A stretch of DNA of 64,000 bases, taken from positions 124,001 to 188,000 of the forward strand of contig NZ_AJMM01000006.1 in the NCBI RefSeq assembly GCF_000259505.1. Direction: 5' to 3'. Source of the stretch: Streptococcus sp. SK643 (GTDB lineage: Bacteria > Bacillota > Bacilli > Lactobacillales > Streptococcaceae). The translations under genes and the position numbers were made by a program. The notes under the pieces were generated by a model. The model saw only the letters and a program-made list of their open reading frames with translations, was not told the origin of the DNA and did no database searches. Numbering within the stretch: position 1 is the first letter of the stretch; the number at the start of each line of letters is the position of its first letter. Positions 28,070-36,490 of the stretch are shown in pieces.

Positions 28070-28252
28070 ATGGCTCAAATTAAAATTACTTTGACTAAGT
28101 CTCCAATCGGACGCATTCCATCACAACGTAAAACTGTTGTAGCACTTGGACTTGGCAAATTGAACAGCTCTGTTATTAAAGAAGATAACGCTGCTATCCG
28201 TGGTATGATCACTGCAGTATCTCACTTGGTAACAGTTGAAGAAGTAAACTAA
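28070..28252 (+). CDS. rpmD: 50S ribosomal protein L30
   Basis: 60 residues starting at ATG 28070 ([21 protein letters not shown]), preceded by GAAAGGGGAT. The frame is open further upstream inside rpsE, but L30 always begins here. Followed by a strong hairpin. Confidence 0.96.
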   Translation: MAQIKITLTKSPIGRIPSQRKTVVALGLGKLNSSVIKEDNAAIRGMITAVSHLVTVEEVN

Positions 28253-28256
28253 TGAA

Positions 28257-28292
28257 TTTTTAGGGGATGTGCACTATACCATCCCCTAAAAC
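28257..28292 (+). other. 12-bp hairpin between rpmD and rplO
   Basis: TTTTAGGGGATG / CATCCCCTAAAA with a 10-nt loop and no T-run, followed by GTCATCAATGATGAC and GGGAGA..TCTCCC pairings up to 28358. This is the most structured spacer of the superoperon after the final terminator. Confidence 0.65.
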
Positions 28293-28396
28293 TAGATATA
28301 GTCATCAATGATGACGTCGTATAGGCGAGTTGATGGGGGAGACAACCTTTTCTCCCTTATCGGCGCTAGCATTTTACAAAAGAGGAGAAAATAAAA

Positions 28397-28837
28397 ATGA
28401 AACTTCATGAATTGAAACCTGCAGAAGGTTCTCGTAAAGTACGTAACCGCGTTGGTCGTGGTACTTCATCAGGTAACGGTAAAACATCTGGTCGTGGTCA
28501 AAAAGGTCAAAAAGCTCGTAGCGGTGGCGGAGTTCGCCTTGGTTTTGAAGGTGGACAAACTCCATTGTTCCGTCGTCTTCCAAAACGTGGATTCACTAAC
28601 ATCAACGCTAAAGAATACGCAATTGTGAACCTTGACCAATTGAACGTCTTTGAAGATGGTGCTGAAGTAACTCCAGTTGTTCTTATCGAAGCAGGAATTG
28701 TTAAAGCTGAGAAATCAGGTGTTAAAATTCTTGGTAACGGTGAGTTGACTAAGAAATTGACTGTGAAAGCAGCTAAATTCTCTAAATCAGCTGAAGAAGC
28801 TATCACTGCTAAAGGTGGTTCAGTAGAAGTCATCTAA
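28397..28837 (+). CDS. rplO: 50S ribosomal protein L15
   Basis: 146 residues ([22 protein letters not shown]...). The glycine-rich basic N-terminal half ([19 protein letters not shown]) threads into 23S rRNA; the C-terminal domain is complete. AGAGGAGAAA precedes the ATG. Confidence 0.97.
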   Translation: MKLHELKPAEGSRKVRNRVGRGTSSGNGKTSGRGQKGQKARSGGGVRLGFEGGQTPLFRRLPKRGFTNINAKEYAIVNLDQLNVFEDGAEVTPVVLIEAGIVKAEKSGVKILGNGELTKKLTVKAAKFSKSAEEAITAKGGSVEVI

Positions 28838-28849
28838 GAGAGGTGACCT

Positions 28850-30160
28850 ATGTTTTTTAAATTATTAAGAGAAGCGCTTAAGGTCAAGCAAGTTCGATCA
28901 AAAATCTTTTTTACGATTTTTATCGTTTTGGTTTTTCGTATTGGAACTAGTATCACAGTTCCATTTGTCAATGCTAATAGCTTGAACGCCTTAAGTGGCC
29001 TATCATTCTTAAACATGTTGAGTTTAGTGTCAGGTAACGCCTTAAAAAACTTTTCGGTTTTTGCACTTGGTGTGAGTCCTTACATTACAGCTTCCATCGT
29101 TGTCCAACTTTTACAAATGGATATTTTACCGAAATTTGTAGAGTGGGGTAAACAAGGGGAAGTAGGCCGAAGAAAATTAAACCAAGCCACACGATATATT
29201 GCTCTTGTTCTTGCTTTTGTACAATCTATCGGGATTACAGCTGGTTTTAATACCTTGGCTGGAGCTCAATTGTTAACAACTGCTCTTACTCCACAAGTCT
29301 TTATCATGATTGGTATCATTCTAACAGCTGGTAGCATGATTGTGACTTGGTTGGGTGAGCAAATTACAGATAAGGGATACGGTAACGGTGTTTCTATGAT
29401 TATCTTTGCAGGGATTGTTGCTTCAATCCCGGAGATGATTCAGGGAATCTATGTTGACTATTTTGTCAACGTACCAAGTAGTCGTATCAATTCATCTATT
29501 ATTTTTGTAATCATATTGATTATCACAGTTTTGTTGATCATTTACTTTACAACCTATGTTCAACAAGCTGAATATAAAATTCCAATCCAATATACAAAGG
29601 TTGCGCAAGGAGCACCCTCTAGTTCATACCTTCCTTTGAAGGTCAATCCAGCAGGTGTTATCCCGGTTATCTTTGCAAGTTCCATTACTGCAGCTCCTGC
29701 AGCTATCTTGCAGTTTTTAAGTGCTACAGGTAATGATTGGACTTGGGTGCGTACAGCACAAGAAATGCTTGCAACTACATCACCTACTGGTATTGCCATG
29801 TATGCTTTATTGATTATTCTCTTTACATTCTTCTATACATTTGTACAGATTAATCCTGAAAAAGCTGCAGAAAACCTACAAAAAAGTGGGGCCTACATCC
29901 ATGGTGTTCGTCCTGGTAAAGGAACAGAAGAATATATGTCTAAACTTCTTCGTCGTCTCGCAACTGTAGGATCGCTCTTCCTAGGTGTGATTTCAATCTT
30001 ACCGATTGTAGCAAAAGATATTTTTGGACTTTCAGAAGCAGTTGCTTTTGGAGGAACCAGTCTTTTGATCATTATTTCAACTGGTATTGAAGGAATCAAG
30101 CAATTAGAAGGTTACCTATTGAAACGCAAGTATGTTGGTTTCATGGATAGAACAGAATAA
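28850..30160 (+). CDS. secY: preprotein translocase subunit SecY
   Basis: 436 residues with ten membrane helices, the channel of the Sec translocon. The plug/helix 2 region (SLNALSGLSFLNMLSLVSG), helix 7 region and the cytoplasmic loop with FYTFVQINPEKAAENLQKSGAYIHGVRPGKGTE are characteristic. GAGAGGTG lies before the ATG, 12 bp after rplO. As usual it sits inside the ribosomal operon, tying export capacity to growth. Confidence 0.97.
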   Translation: MFFKLLREALKVKQVRSKIFFTIFIVLVFRIGTSITVPFVNANSLNALSGLSFLNMLSLVSGNALKNFSVFALGVSPYITASIVVQLLQMDILPKFVEWGKQGEVGRRKLNQATRYIALVLAFVQSIGITAGFNTLAGAQLLTTALTPQVFIMIGIILTAGSMIVTWLGEQITDKGYGNGVSMIIFAGIVASIPEMIQGIYVDYFVNVPSSRINSSIIFVIILIITVLLIIYFTTYVQQAEYKIPIQYTKVAQGAPSSSYLPLKVNPAGVIPVIFASSITAAPAAILQFLSATGNDWTWVRTAQEMLATTSPTGIAMYALLIILFTFFYTFVQINPEKAAENLQKSGAYIHGVRPGKGTEEYMSKLLRRLATVGSLFLGVISILPIVAKDIFGLSEAVAFGGTSLLIIISTGIEGIKQLEGYLLKRKYVGFMDRTE

Positions 30161-30163
30161 AAG

Positions 30164-30247
30164 TATTTACATTAGTAGTAAATACTGAGAGAGTGGAGAC
30201 ATAAACTTTAACATATGTGAGGGTTTAGTCTCCCCTCTTCTATTTTG
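30164..30247 (+). terminator. two hairpins between secY and adk
   Basis: GTATTTAC / GTAAATAC (30167-30188) and a longer imperfect GAGAGTGGAGAC / GTCTCCCCTCTTC pairing followed by TATTTTG. The second looks like a weak or partial terminator that would lower expression of adk and the genes after it. Confidence 0.5.
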
Positions 30248-30310
30248 TTTTTAAACAGGGGTGAAAAGACTTTTTACTTCTATTTAAAAATAAAATAAGG
30301 AGATCAAATC

Positions 30311-30949
30311 ATGAATCTTTTGATTATGGGCTTACCTGGTGCAGGTAAGGGAACTCAAGCAGCAAAAATCGTAGAACAATTCCATGTTGCACATATTTCA
30401 ACAGGTGATATGTTCCGCGCTGCAATGGCAAATCAAACTGAAATGGGTGTTCTTGCTAAGTCATATATTGACAAGGGTGAATTAGTTCCTGATGAAGTTA
30501 CAAATGGAATCGTAAAAGAACGTCTTTCACAAGATGATATTAAAGAAACAGGATTCTTGTTGGATGGTTACCCACGTACAATTGAACAAGCTCATGCTTT
30601 GGATAAAACTTTGGCTGAACTTGGCATTGAACTAGAAGGTGTTATCAACATTGAAGTAAATCCAGATAGCCTCTTGGAACGTTTGAGTGGCCGTATCATC
30701 CACCGCGTAACTGGAGAAACTTTCCACAAGGTCTTTAACCCACCAGTTGAATATAAAGAGGAAGATTACTACCAACGTGAAGATGATAAACCTGAGACAG
30801 TAAAACGTCGTTTGGATGTTAATATTGCTCAAGGGGAACCAATCATTGCTCACTACCGTGCCAAAGATTTGGTTCATGACATCGAAGGTAATCAAGATAT
30901 CAATGATGTCTTCTCAGATATCGAAAAAGTATTGACAAATTTGAAATAA
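30311..30949 (+). CDS. adk: adenylate kinase
   Basis: 212 residues. It interconverts ATP+AMP and 2 ADP in the cytoplasm. P-loop [10 protein letters not shown] at 7-16; the AMP-site TGDMFRAA and the LID-hinge [19 protein letters not shown] follow. The LID carries no cysteine ligands, so this is a non-zinc long-form enzyme. AATAAGGAGAT precedes the ATG. Confidence 0.97.
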   Translation: MNLLIMGLPGAGKGTQAAKIVEQFHVAHISTGDMFRAAMANQTEMGVLAKSYIDKGELVPDEVTNGIVKERLSQDDIKETGFLLDGYPRTIEQAHALDKTLAELGIELEGVINIEVNPDSLLERLSGRIIHRVTGETFHKVFNPPVEYKEEDYYQREDDKPETVKRRLDVNIAQGEPIIAHYRAKDLVHDIEGNQDINDVFSDIEKVLTNLK

Positions 30950-30963
30950 AGCGTTTTTCACAC

Positions 30964-30992
30964 TTGCAATAATCCGCTACAAATGTTATACT
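30964..30992 (+). promoter_or_regulatory. internal promoter upstream of infA
   Basis: TTGCAA (30964-30969), 17 bp, TATACT (30987-30992). The -35 is identical to that of the main S10 promoter, allowing separate supply of infA-rpmJ-rpsM-rpsK-rpoA-rplQ. Confidence 0.75.
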
Positions 30993-31065
30993 GAGATAGT
31001 CTGACTTATAATTGTTGTCTCTGTGTCTAGAGGCATCGAATCGAAATTTATGGAGGTGCTTTTGC

Positions 31066-31284
31066 GTGGCAAAAGACGATGTGATTGAAGTTGAAGGCAA
31101 AGTAGTTGATACAATGCCGAATGCAATGTTTACGGTTGAACTTGAAAATGGACATCAGATTTTAGCAACAGTTTCTGGTAAAATTCGTAAAAACTATATT
31201 CGTATTTTAGCGGGAGATCGTGTTACTGTCGAAATGAGTCCATATGACTTGACACGTGGACGTATCACTTACCGCTTTAAATAA
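31066..31284 (+). CDS. infA: translation initiation factor IF-1
   Basis: 72 residues from a GTG start ([19 protein letters not shown]...), an S1/OB-fold protein that binds the 30S A site. I chose the GTG because GGAGGTG lies 8 bp before it and all IF-1 proteins begin here; a longer frame upstream runs into the promoter leader. Confidence 0.96.
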   Translation: MAKDDVIEVEGKVVDTMPNAMFTVELENGHQILATVSGKIRKNYIRILAGDRVTVEMSPYDLTRGRITYRFK

Positions 31285-31308
31285 TCGAAAAACTTGGAGG
31301 GATAAGAA

Positions 31309-31425
31309 ATGAAAGTAAGACCATCGGTCAAACCAATTTGCGAATACTGTAAAGTTATTCGTCGTAATGGTCGTGTTATGGTAATTTGCCCAGCAAATCC
31401 AAAACACAAACAACGTCAAGGATAA
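31309..31425 (+). CDS. rpmJ: 50S ribosomal protein L36
   Basis: 38 residues ([19 protein letters not shown]...), the smallest 50S protein. The zinc ligands Cys11, Cys14, Cys27 and His33 are all present, so this is the zinc-binding type. TTGGAGGGAT precedes the ATG. Confidence 0.96.
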
Positions 31426-31442
31426 GATAGAAAGGAGAAAAC

Positions 31443-31808
31443 ATGGCTCGTATTGCTGGAGTTGACATTCCAAATGACAAACGCGTAGTAATCTCATTGA
31501 CTTATGTTTATGGTATCGGACTTGCAACATCTAAGAAAATTTTGGCTGCTGCTGGAATCTCAGAAGATGTTCGTGTACGTGATCTTACATCAGATCAAGA
31601 AGATGCTATCCGTCGCGAAGTGGATGCAATCAAAGTTGAAGGTGACCTTCGTCGTGAAGTAAACTTGAACATCAAACGTTTGATGGAAATCGGTTCATAC
31701 CGTGGTATCCGTCACCGTCGTGGACTTCCTGTCCGTGGACAAAACACTAAAAACAACGCTCGCACTCGTAAAGGTAAAGCTGTTGCGATTGCAGGTAAGA
31801 AAAAATAA
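31443..31808 (+). CDS. rpsM: 30S ribosomal protein S13
   Basis: 121 residues ([19 protein letters not shown]...). S13 makes subunit bridges and contacts P-site tRNA through its basic tail ([15 protein letters not shown]). The helix-two-turn-helix [15 protein letters not shown] is clear. GAAAGGAGAAAAC precedes the ATG. Confidence 0.97.
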
Positions 31809-31825
31809 TATAGGAGGTAAAAGTC

Positions 31826-32209
31826 TTGGCTAAACCAACACGTAAACGTCGTGTGAAAAAGAATATCGAATCTGGTATTGCTCATATTCACGCTACATTT
31901 AATAACACTATTGTTATGATTACTGATGTGCATGGTAATGCAATTTCTTGGTCATCTGCTGGTGCTCTTGGTTTTAAAGGTTCTCGTAAATCTACACCAT
32001 TCGCTGCTCAAATGGCTTCTGAAGCTGCTGCTAAATCTGCACAAGAACACGGTCTTAAATCAGTTGAAGTTACTGTAAAAGGTCCAGGTTCTGGTCGTGA
32101 GTCAGCTATTCGTGCGCTTGCTGCCGCTGGTCTTGAAGTAACAGCAATTCGTGATGTGACTCCAGTGCCACACAATGGTGCTCGTCCTCCAAAACGTCGC
32201 CGTGTATAA
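31826..32209 (+). CDS. rpsK: 30S ribosomal protein S11 (TTG start)
   Basis: 127 residues beginning [21 protein letters not shown]. The start codon is TTG at 31826, with TAGGAGGT 8-9 bp upstream; no ATG is available before the conserved N-terminus. S11 forms the platform of the 30S near the E site. The C-terminal [18 protein letters not shown] is canonical. Confidence 0.95.
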   Translation: MAKPTRKRRVKKNIESGIAHIHATFNNTIVMITDVHGNAISWSSAGALGFKGSRKSTPFAAQMASEAAAKSAQEHGLKSVEVTVKGPGSGRESAIRALAAAGLEVTAIRDVTPVPHNGARPPKRRRV

Positions 32210-32251
32210 TCATCGCATTACACTGCTTTTCGTTTAAGAGGGAGTAACTAA

Positions 32252-33187
32252 ATGATCGAGTTTGAAAAACCAAATATAACAAAAATTGATGAAAATAAAG
32301 ATTATGGCAAGTTTGTAGTCGAACCGCTAGAACGTGGTTACGGTACAACTCTTGGTAACTCTCTTCGTCGTGTACTTCTAGCTTCTTTACCAGGAGCTGC
32401 AGTGACATCTATCAATATTGAAGGTGTCTTGCATGAGTTTGACACAGTTCCAGGTGTTCGTGAAGACGTGATGCAAATCATTCTGAACATTAAAGGAATT
32501 GCAGTGAAATCGTACGTTGAAGACGAAAAAATCATCGAACTAGATGTCGAAGGACCTGCTGAAGTGACAGCTGGAGATATTTTGACAGATAGCGATATTG
32601 AAATTGTAAATCCAGATCATTATCTCTTTACAATCGGTGAAGGTTCTTCTCTAAAAGCGACAATGACTGTTAACAGTGGTCGTGGATATGTACCTGCTGA
32701 TGAAAATAAAAAGGATAATGCACCAGTTGGAACACTTGCTGTAGATTCTATTTATACACCAGTTACAAAAGTCAACTATCAAGTTGAACCTGCTCGTGTA
32801 GGTAGCAATGATGGTTTCGACAAATTAACCCTTGAAATCTTAACTAATGGAACAATTATTCCAGAAGATGCTTTAGGGCTTTCAGCACGTATCTTGACTG
32901 AACATCTTGATTTGTTTACAAATCTAACTGAGATTGCTAAGTCAACTGAAGTGATGAAAGAAGCTGATACTGAATCTGACGACCGTATTTTGGATCGTAC
33001 GATTGAGGAACTGGACTTGTCTGTGCGCTCATACAACTGTTTGAAACGTGCTGGTATCAATACTGTGCATGATTTGACAGAAAAATCTGAAGCAGAGATG
33101 ATGAAAGTAAGAAATCTTGGACGCAAGAGTTTGGAAGAAGTGAAACTCAAACTCATTGATTTGGGTCTTGGATTAAAAGATAAATAA
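32252..33187 (+). CDS. rpoA: RNA polymerase alpha subunit
   Basis: 311 residues. The N-terminal domain (1-230) dimerises and nucleates polymerase assembly ([16 protein letters not shown] block), the C-terminal domain (about 245-311) has helix-hairpin-helix folds ([22 protein letters not shown]) that bind UP elements and regulators such as Spx. GAGGGAGT precedes the ATG. Confidence 0.97.
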   Translation: MIEFEKPNITKIDENKDYGKFVVEPLERGYGTTLGNSLRRVLLASLPGAAVTSINIEGVLHEFDTVPGVREDVMQIILNIKGIAVKSYVEDEKIIELDVEGPAEVTAGDILTDSDIEIVNPDHYLFTIGEGSSLKATMTVNSGRGYVPADENKKDNAPVGTLAVDSIYTPVTKVNYQVEPARVGSNDGFDKLTLEILTNGTIIPEDALGLSARILTEHLDLFTNLTEIAKSTEVMKEADTESDDRILDRTIEELDLSVRSYNCLKRAGINTVHDLTEKSEAEMMKVRNLGRKSLEEVKLKLIDLGLGLKDK

Positions 33188-33198
33188 AGGAGGAATAA

Positions 33199-33585
33199 AT
33201 GGCTTACCGTAAACTAGGACGCACTAGCTCACAACGTAAAGCAATGCTTCGCGATTTGACAACTGACCTTTTGATCAACGAATCAATCGTGACTACTGAA
33301 GCTCGTGCTAAAGAAATCCGTAAAACTGTTGAAAAAATGATTACTCTAGGTAAACGTGGTGATTTGCATGCACGTCGTCAAGCAGCTGCTTTCGTACGTA
33401 ATGAAATCGCATCTGAAAACTATGATGAAGCTACTGATAAGTACACTTCTACTACAGCACTTCAAAAATTGTTCTCAGAAATCGCACCTCGTTATGCTGA
33501 GCGTAACGGTGGATACACTCGTATCCTTAAGACTGAACCACGTCGTGGTGATGCAGCGCCAATGGCGATTATTGAATTAGTATAA
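33199..33585 (+). CDS. rplQ: 50S ribosomal protein L17
   Basis: 128 residues ([20 protein letters not shown]...). Located at the tunnel exit. AAAGGAGGAAT precedes the ATG. Last gene of the superoperon; followed by a structured RNA element and a strong terminator. Confidence 0.97.
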   Translation: MAYRKLGRTSSQRKAMLRDLTTDLLINESIVTTEARAKEIRKTVEKMITLGKRGDLHARRQAAAFVRNEIASENYDEATDKYTSTTALQKLFSEIAPRYAERNGGYTRILKTEPRRGDAAPMAIIELV

Positions 33586-33597
33586 AATCATCAATTT

Positions 33598-33690
33598 TGT
33601 TGAGTGTTATGATGATGGAGTCTTGTGCTCTTAGTCTAGCTCTGGTCTACCGCTAGGGTTTCGGTCCTAGCGGGAACACTCATCATAAGT
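33598..33690 (+). ncRNA. L17 downstream element (L17DE) structured RNA
   Basis: The 3' untranslated region of rplQ folds strongly: CCGCTAGG / CCTAGCGG (33650-33657 with 33666-33673) inside TGAGTGTT / AACACTCA (33601-33608 with 33675-33682). A conserved RNA of this kind, the L17 downstream element, is known after rplQ in lactic acid bacteria. A competing pairing TTATGATGA / TCATCATAA (33607-33615 with 33680-33688) crosses the outer stem. Assignment rests on position and structure. Confidence 0.7.
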
Positions 33691-33699
33691 TGGTATGGT

Positions 33700-33760
33700 A
33701 GACGCTTGTTTACGAAATTGTTTTTTATGTAAGAACAACTTCGTAAGCAGGCGTTTTTTA
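33700..33760 (+). terminator. terminator of the S10-spc-alpha superoperon
   Basis: Very long stem from GACGCTTGTTTACGAA (33701) paired with TTCGTAAGCAGGCGT (to 33754), then TTTTTT. Confidence 0.88.
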
Positions 33761-33776
33761 GTATTTTACTTAGAAA

Positions 33777-33787
33777 TATGCTATACT
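33777..33787 (+). promoter_or_regulatory. extended -10 promoter of the ACT/DUF711 pair
   Basis: TGCTATACT (TATACT 33782-33787), about 60 bp before the ACT gene. Confidence 0.55.
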
Positions 33788-33848
33788 AAGGGATAGAAAA
33801 TTGTAGAATGTTCAGTTTTTCTAGAAAATAAAAAAGTGGAGTTGAGTT

Positions 33849-34115
33849 ATGAAAGCAATTATAACTGTTGTCGGAAAAGATAAATCTGGAATTGTTGCAG
33901 GAGTTTCAGGTAAAATTGCAGAATTGGGATTGAATATTGATGATATTTCACAAACTGTTTTGGATGAGTACTTTACAATGATGGCTGTTGTTTCTAGTGA
34001 TGAGAAGCAAGATTTTACTTATCTTCGAAATCAATTTGAGTCTTTTGGCCAAACTTTAAATGTCAAAATCAATATTCAAAGTGCAGCGATTTTTGAAGCC
34101 ATGTACAATATCTAG
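33849..34115 (+). CDS. ACT domain protein (UPF0237)
   Basis: An 88-residue single ACT domain protein (MKAIITVVGKDKSGIVAGVSGKIAELGLNIDDISQTV...), the ligand-sensing fold found in amino-acid enzymes and in GcvR. The GKDKSGIVAGV turn is the usual ligand-binding loop. It is 9 bp before a DUF711-type gene; this two-gene order is conserved in many Firmicutes. Ligand and partner are unknown. Confidence 0.9.
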   Translation: MKAIITVVGKDKSGIVAGVSGKIAELGLNIDDISQTVLDEYFTMMAVVSSDEKQDFTYLRNQFESFGQTLNVKINIQSAAIFEAMYNI

Positions 34116-34124
34116 GAGGTCATC

Positions 34125-35462
34125 ATGGATATTAGACAAGTTACTGAAACTATTTCCATGATAGAGGAGCAAAACTTCGATATCAGAACTATTACTATGG
34201 GGATTTCTCTTTTAGACTGTATTGATCCAGATATCAATCGTGCTGCGGAAAAGATTTACCAAAAGATCACAACTAAGGCAGCTAATCTGGTGGCTGTCGG
34301 AGATGAAATTGCAGCTGAGTTGGGAATTCCTATCGTTAATAAGCGTGTATCGGTGACTCCTATTTCTCTGATTGGAGCAGCGACAGATGCGACAGACTAT
34401 GTTGTTCTGGCAAAAGCGCTTGATAAGGCTGCGAAAGAGATTGGTGTGGACTTTATTGGTGGTTTCTCTGCCTTGGTACAAAAAGGTTATCAAAAGGGAG
34501 ATGAGATTCTAATAAATTCTATTCCTCGTGCTTTGGCTGAAACGGATAAGGTTTGCTCGTCAGTTAATATTGGCTCAACCAAGTCTGGTATTAATATGAC
34601 GGCTGTGGCAGATATGGGACGAGTTATCAAGGAAACGGCTAATCTATCAGATATGGGAGCGGCCAAGTTGGTTGTATTCGCTAATGCTGTTGAGGACAAT
34701 CCATTTATGGCGGGTGCCTTTCATGGTGTTGGGGAGGCAGATGTTATCATCAATGTCGGAGTTTCTGGTCCTGGTGTGGTGAAACGTGCCTTGGAAAAAG
34801 TTCGTGGACAGAGCTTTGATGTAGTAGCCGAAACAGTTAAGAAAACTGCCTTTAAAATTACTCGTATCGGTCAATTGGTTGGTCAGATGGCTAGTGAAAG
34901 ACTGGGTGTGGAGTTTGGTATTGTGGACTTGAGTTTGGCTCCAACTCCTGCGGTTGGAGATTCTGTAGCACGTGTCCTAGAAGAAATGGGACTAGAGACA
35001 GTTGGTACGCATGGAACGACGGCTGCCTTGGCTCTCTTGAACGACCAAGTTAAGAAGGGCGGAGTTATGGCCTGCAACCAAGTTGGTGGTTTGTCTGGTG
35101 CCTTTATCCCTGTTTCAGAGGATGAGGGGATGATTGCTGCAGTGCAAAATGGTTCTCTTAATTTGGAAAAATTAGAAGCTATGACGGCTATCTGTTCTGT
35201 TGGTTTGGATATGATTGCCATTCCAGAGGATACACCTGCTGAAACCATTGCGGCTATGATTGCAGATGAAGCTGCAATTGGTGTCATTAACATGAAAACA
35301 ACAGCTGTTCGTATCATTCCAAAAGGAAAAGAGGGCGATATGATTGAATTTGGTGGCCTATTAGGAACTGCACCCGTTATGAAGGTCAATGGGGCTTCGT
35401 CTGTCGATTTTATCTCTCGTGGAGGCCAAATCCCGGCTCCAATCCATAGTTTTAAAAATTAA
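34125..35462 (+). CDS. DUF711/UPF0210 family protein (PFL-like fold)
   Basis: 445 residues ([29 protein letters not shown]...). It belongs to the UPF0210 family, which has a fold related to glycyl-radical enzymes but lacks a proven activity. Conserved stretches visible: [53 protein letters not shown]. No glycyl-radical motif is present. An AGGAGG site lies 6 bp before the ATG, and the gene is almost certainly cotranscribed with the ACT-domain gene. Confidence 0.88.
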   Translation: MDIRQVTETISMIEEQNFDIRTITMGISLLDCIDPDINRAAEKIYQKITTKAANLVAVGDEIAAELGIPIVNKRVSVTPISLIGAATDATDYVVLAKALDKAAKEIGVDFIGGFSALVQKGYQKGDEILINSIPRALAETDKVCSSVNIGSTKSGINMTAVADMGRVIKETANLSDMGAAKLVVFANAVEDNPFMAGAFHGVGEADVIINVGVSGPGVVKRALEKVRGQSFDVVAETVKKTAFKITRIGQLVGQMASERLGVEFGIVDLSLAPTPAVGDSVARVLEEMGLETVGTHGTTAALALLNDQVKKGGVMACNQVGGLSGAFIPVSEDEGMIAAVQNGSLNLEKLEAMTAICSVGLDMIAIPEDTPAETIAAMIADEAAIGVINMKTTAVRIIPKGKEGDMIEFGGLLGTAPVMKVNGASSVDFISRGGQIPAPIHSFKN

Positions 35463-35476
35463 GAAATATGAGAAAT

Positions 35477-35509
35477 TTTAAGTTCAATTTAAGGATGACT
35501 GTGTATACT
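35477..35509 (+). promoter_or_regulatory. CiaR-type promoter of csRNA 1
   Basis: TTTAAG (35477-35482), 5 bp, TTTAAG (35488-35493), 10 bp, TATACT (35504-35509). This is exactly the CiaR direct-repeat promoter geometry known from pneumococcus. Confidence 0.85.
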
Positions 35510-35515
35510 ATAATC

Positions 35516-35612
35516 ATTAAATAAAGACCTCCTAACTTTATTTAATAGAAATCCTAAACTTTTTCATAATAATCTCCTAGAGAAGCTACCAAAGAGGTAG
35601 CTTTTCTTTTGT
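35516..35612 (+). ncRNA. CiaR-controlled small RNA (csRNA) 1
   Basis: About 95 nt. The predicted start ATTAAATAAAG pairs with CTTTATTTAAT to form a 5' hairpin whose loop holds CCTCC, an anti-Shine-Dalgarno. A single-stranded middle (TTTTTCATAATAATCTCCT, 35551-35579 region) follows, and the molecule ends with a terminator GAAGCTACC / GGTAGCTTTTC. Layout and promoter match the ccn/csRNA family regulated by CiaRH, which acts by pairing at translation starts (comC is a known target). I do not assign a ccn letter. Confidence 0.88.
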
Positions 35613-35643
35613 AGCCATTGGTAGAAGTAGCATAACTCTAGAA

Positions 35644-35673
35644 TACGAATATTTCTTTGAAGCATGATATAAT
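35644..35673 (+). promoter_or_regulatory. extended -10 promoter of the mutase gene, with a combox-like octamer upstream
   Basis: TGATATAAT (TATAAT 35668-35673) gives a short leader before the ATG at 35696. A TACGAATA octamer at 35644-35651 is identical to a combox but lacks the T-rich upstream stretch. Confidence 0.5.
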
Positions 35674-35695
35674 AGAAATAGATGGAGGACGGAAA

Positions 35696-36388
35696 ATGGT
35701 AAAAGTACGATTGTATTTGGTACGTCATGGTAAGACCATGTTTAACACAATTGGTCGAGCGCAAGGTTGGAGTGATACTCCTTTGACAGCAGAAGGTGAA
35801 TTAGGAATCCACGAGTTAGGTATTGGATTGAGAGAGTCAGGCCTACAGTTTGAACGTGCTTATTCAAGTGACTCAGGTCGTACGATTCAGACTATGGGAA
35901 TTATACTTGAAGAACTTAGATTGCAAGGAAAAATCCCTTATCGCATGGACAAGCGTATCCGTGAGTGGTGTTTTGGTAGTTTTGATGGAGCCTATGATGG
36001 GGACCTGTTTATGGGTGTCATCCCTCGTGTCTTTAAGGTAGATCATGTTCATCAATTATCCTATGCAGAGTTGGCAGAAGGCCTGGTAGAGGTTGACACT
36101 GCTGGTTGGGCAGAAGGCTGGGAAAAACTCAGTGGCCGAATTAAGGAAGGTTTTGAAACGATTGCTAAAGAAATGGAAGAGCAGGGTGGAGGCAACGCCC
36201 TTGTTGTCAGCCACGGAATGACCATTGGAACCATTGTTTATTTGATTAATGGCATGCATCCGCATGGTTTAGACAATGGTAGTGTAACTATCCTTGAATA
36301 TGAAGATGGCCAGTTTACTGTTGAAATTGTAGGTGACCGTCGTTACCGAGAACTAGGACGGGAGAAGATGGAGGAAGCCTCTATTTAA
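35696..36388 (+). CDS. histidine phosphatase / phosphoglycerate mutase family protein
   Basis: 230 residues from ATG 35696, preceded by GATGGAGGAC. An upstream in-frame ATG lies before the promoter's -10 and is not usable. The catalytic RHG motif is LVRHGKTMFN at about 8-17; the second histidine is in VVSHGMTIG (about 174-182). It belongs to the broad-specificity phosphatase branch of the phosphoglycerate mutase superfamily; a true glycolytic role is unlikely because the protein lacks other mutase features. It ends before a bidirectional terminator shared with the iron transporter operon. Confidence 0.85.
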   Translation: MVKVRLYLVRHGKTMFNTIGRAQGWSDTPLTAEGELGIHELGIGLRESGLQFERAYSSDSGRTIQTMGIILEELRLQGKIPYRMDKRIREWCFGSFDGAYDGDLFMGVIPRVFKVDHVHQLSYAELAEGLVEVDTAGWAEGWEKLSGRIKEGFETIAKEMEEQGGGNALVVSHGMTIGTIVYLINGMHPHGLDNGSVTILEYEDGQFTVEIVGDRRYRELGREKMEEASI

Positions 36389-36442
36389 TCAGTCTAGGTT
36401 TACTTGTCATGAACTAAGAATTTGATAGGAATATCAGGATAA

Positions 36443-36480
36443 GAAAAAACAGCCGAAGGTAATCCTTTCGGCTGTTTTTG
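36443..36480. terminator. bidirectional terminator between convergent genes
   Basis: AAAACAGCCGAA / TTCGGCTGTTTT, with A-run and T-run on both sides, ending the mutase gene on the plus strand and the ABC importer on the minus strand. Confidence 0.88.
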
Positions 36481-36490
36481 ATGTGGAAAA

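Noticed and set aside
25990..31205. TATTCGTA (reverse combox) in rpsH near 26020 and in infA near 31200
   Set aside because: Both are inside coding sequence, arise from Ile/Arg codons and have no T-rich upstream part or following gene.
34883..35389. Minus-strand open frame of 168 codons opposite the DUF711 gene
   Set aside because: Antisense of a conserved gene, Ser/Pro/Ala-rich shadow, no start signals.
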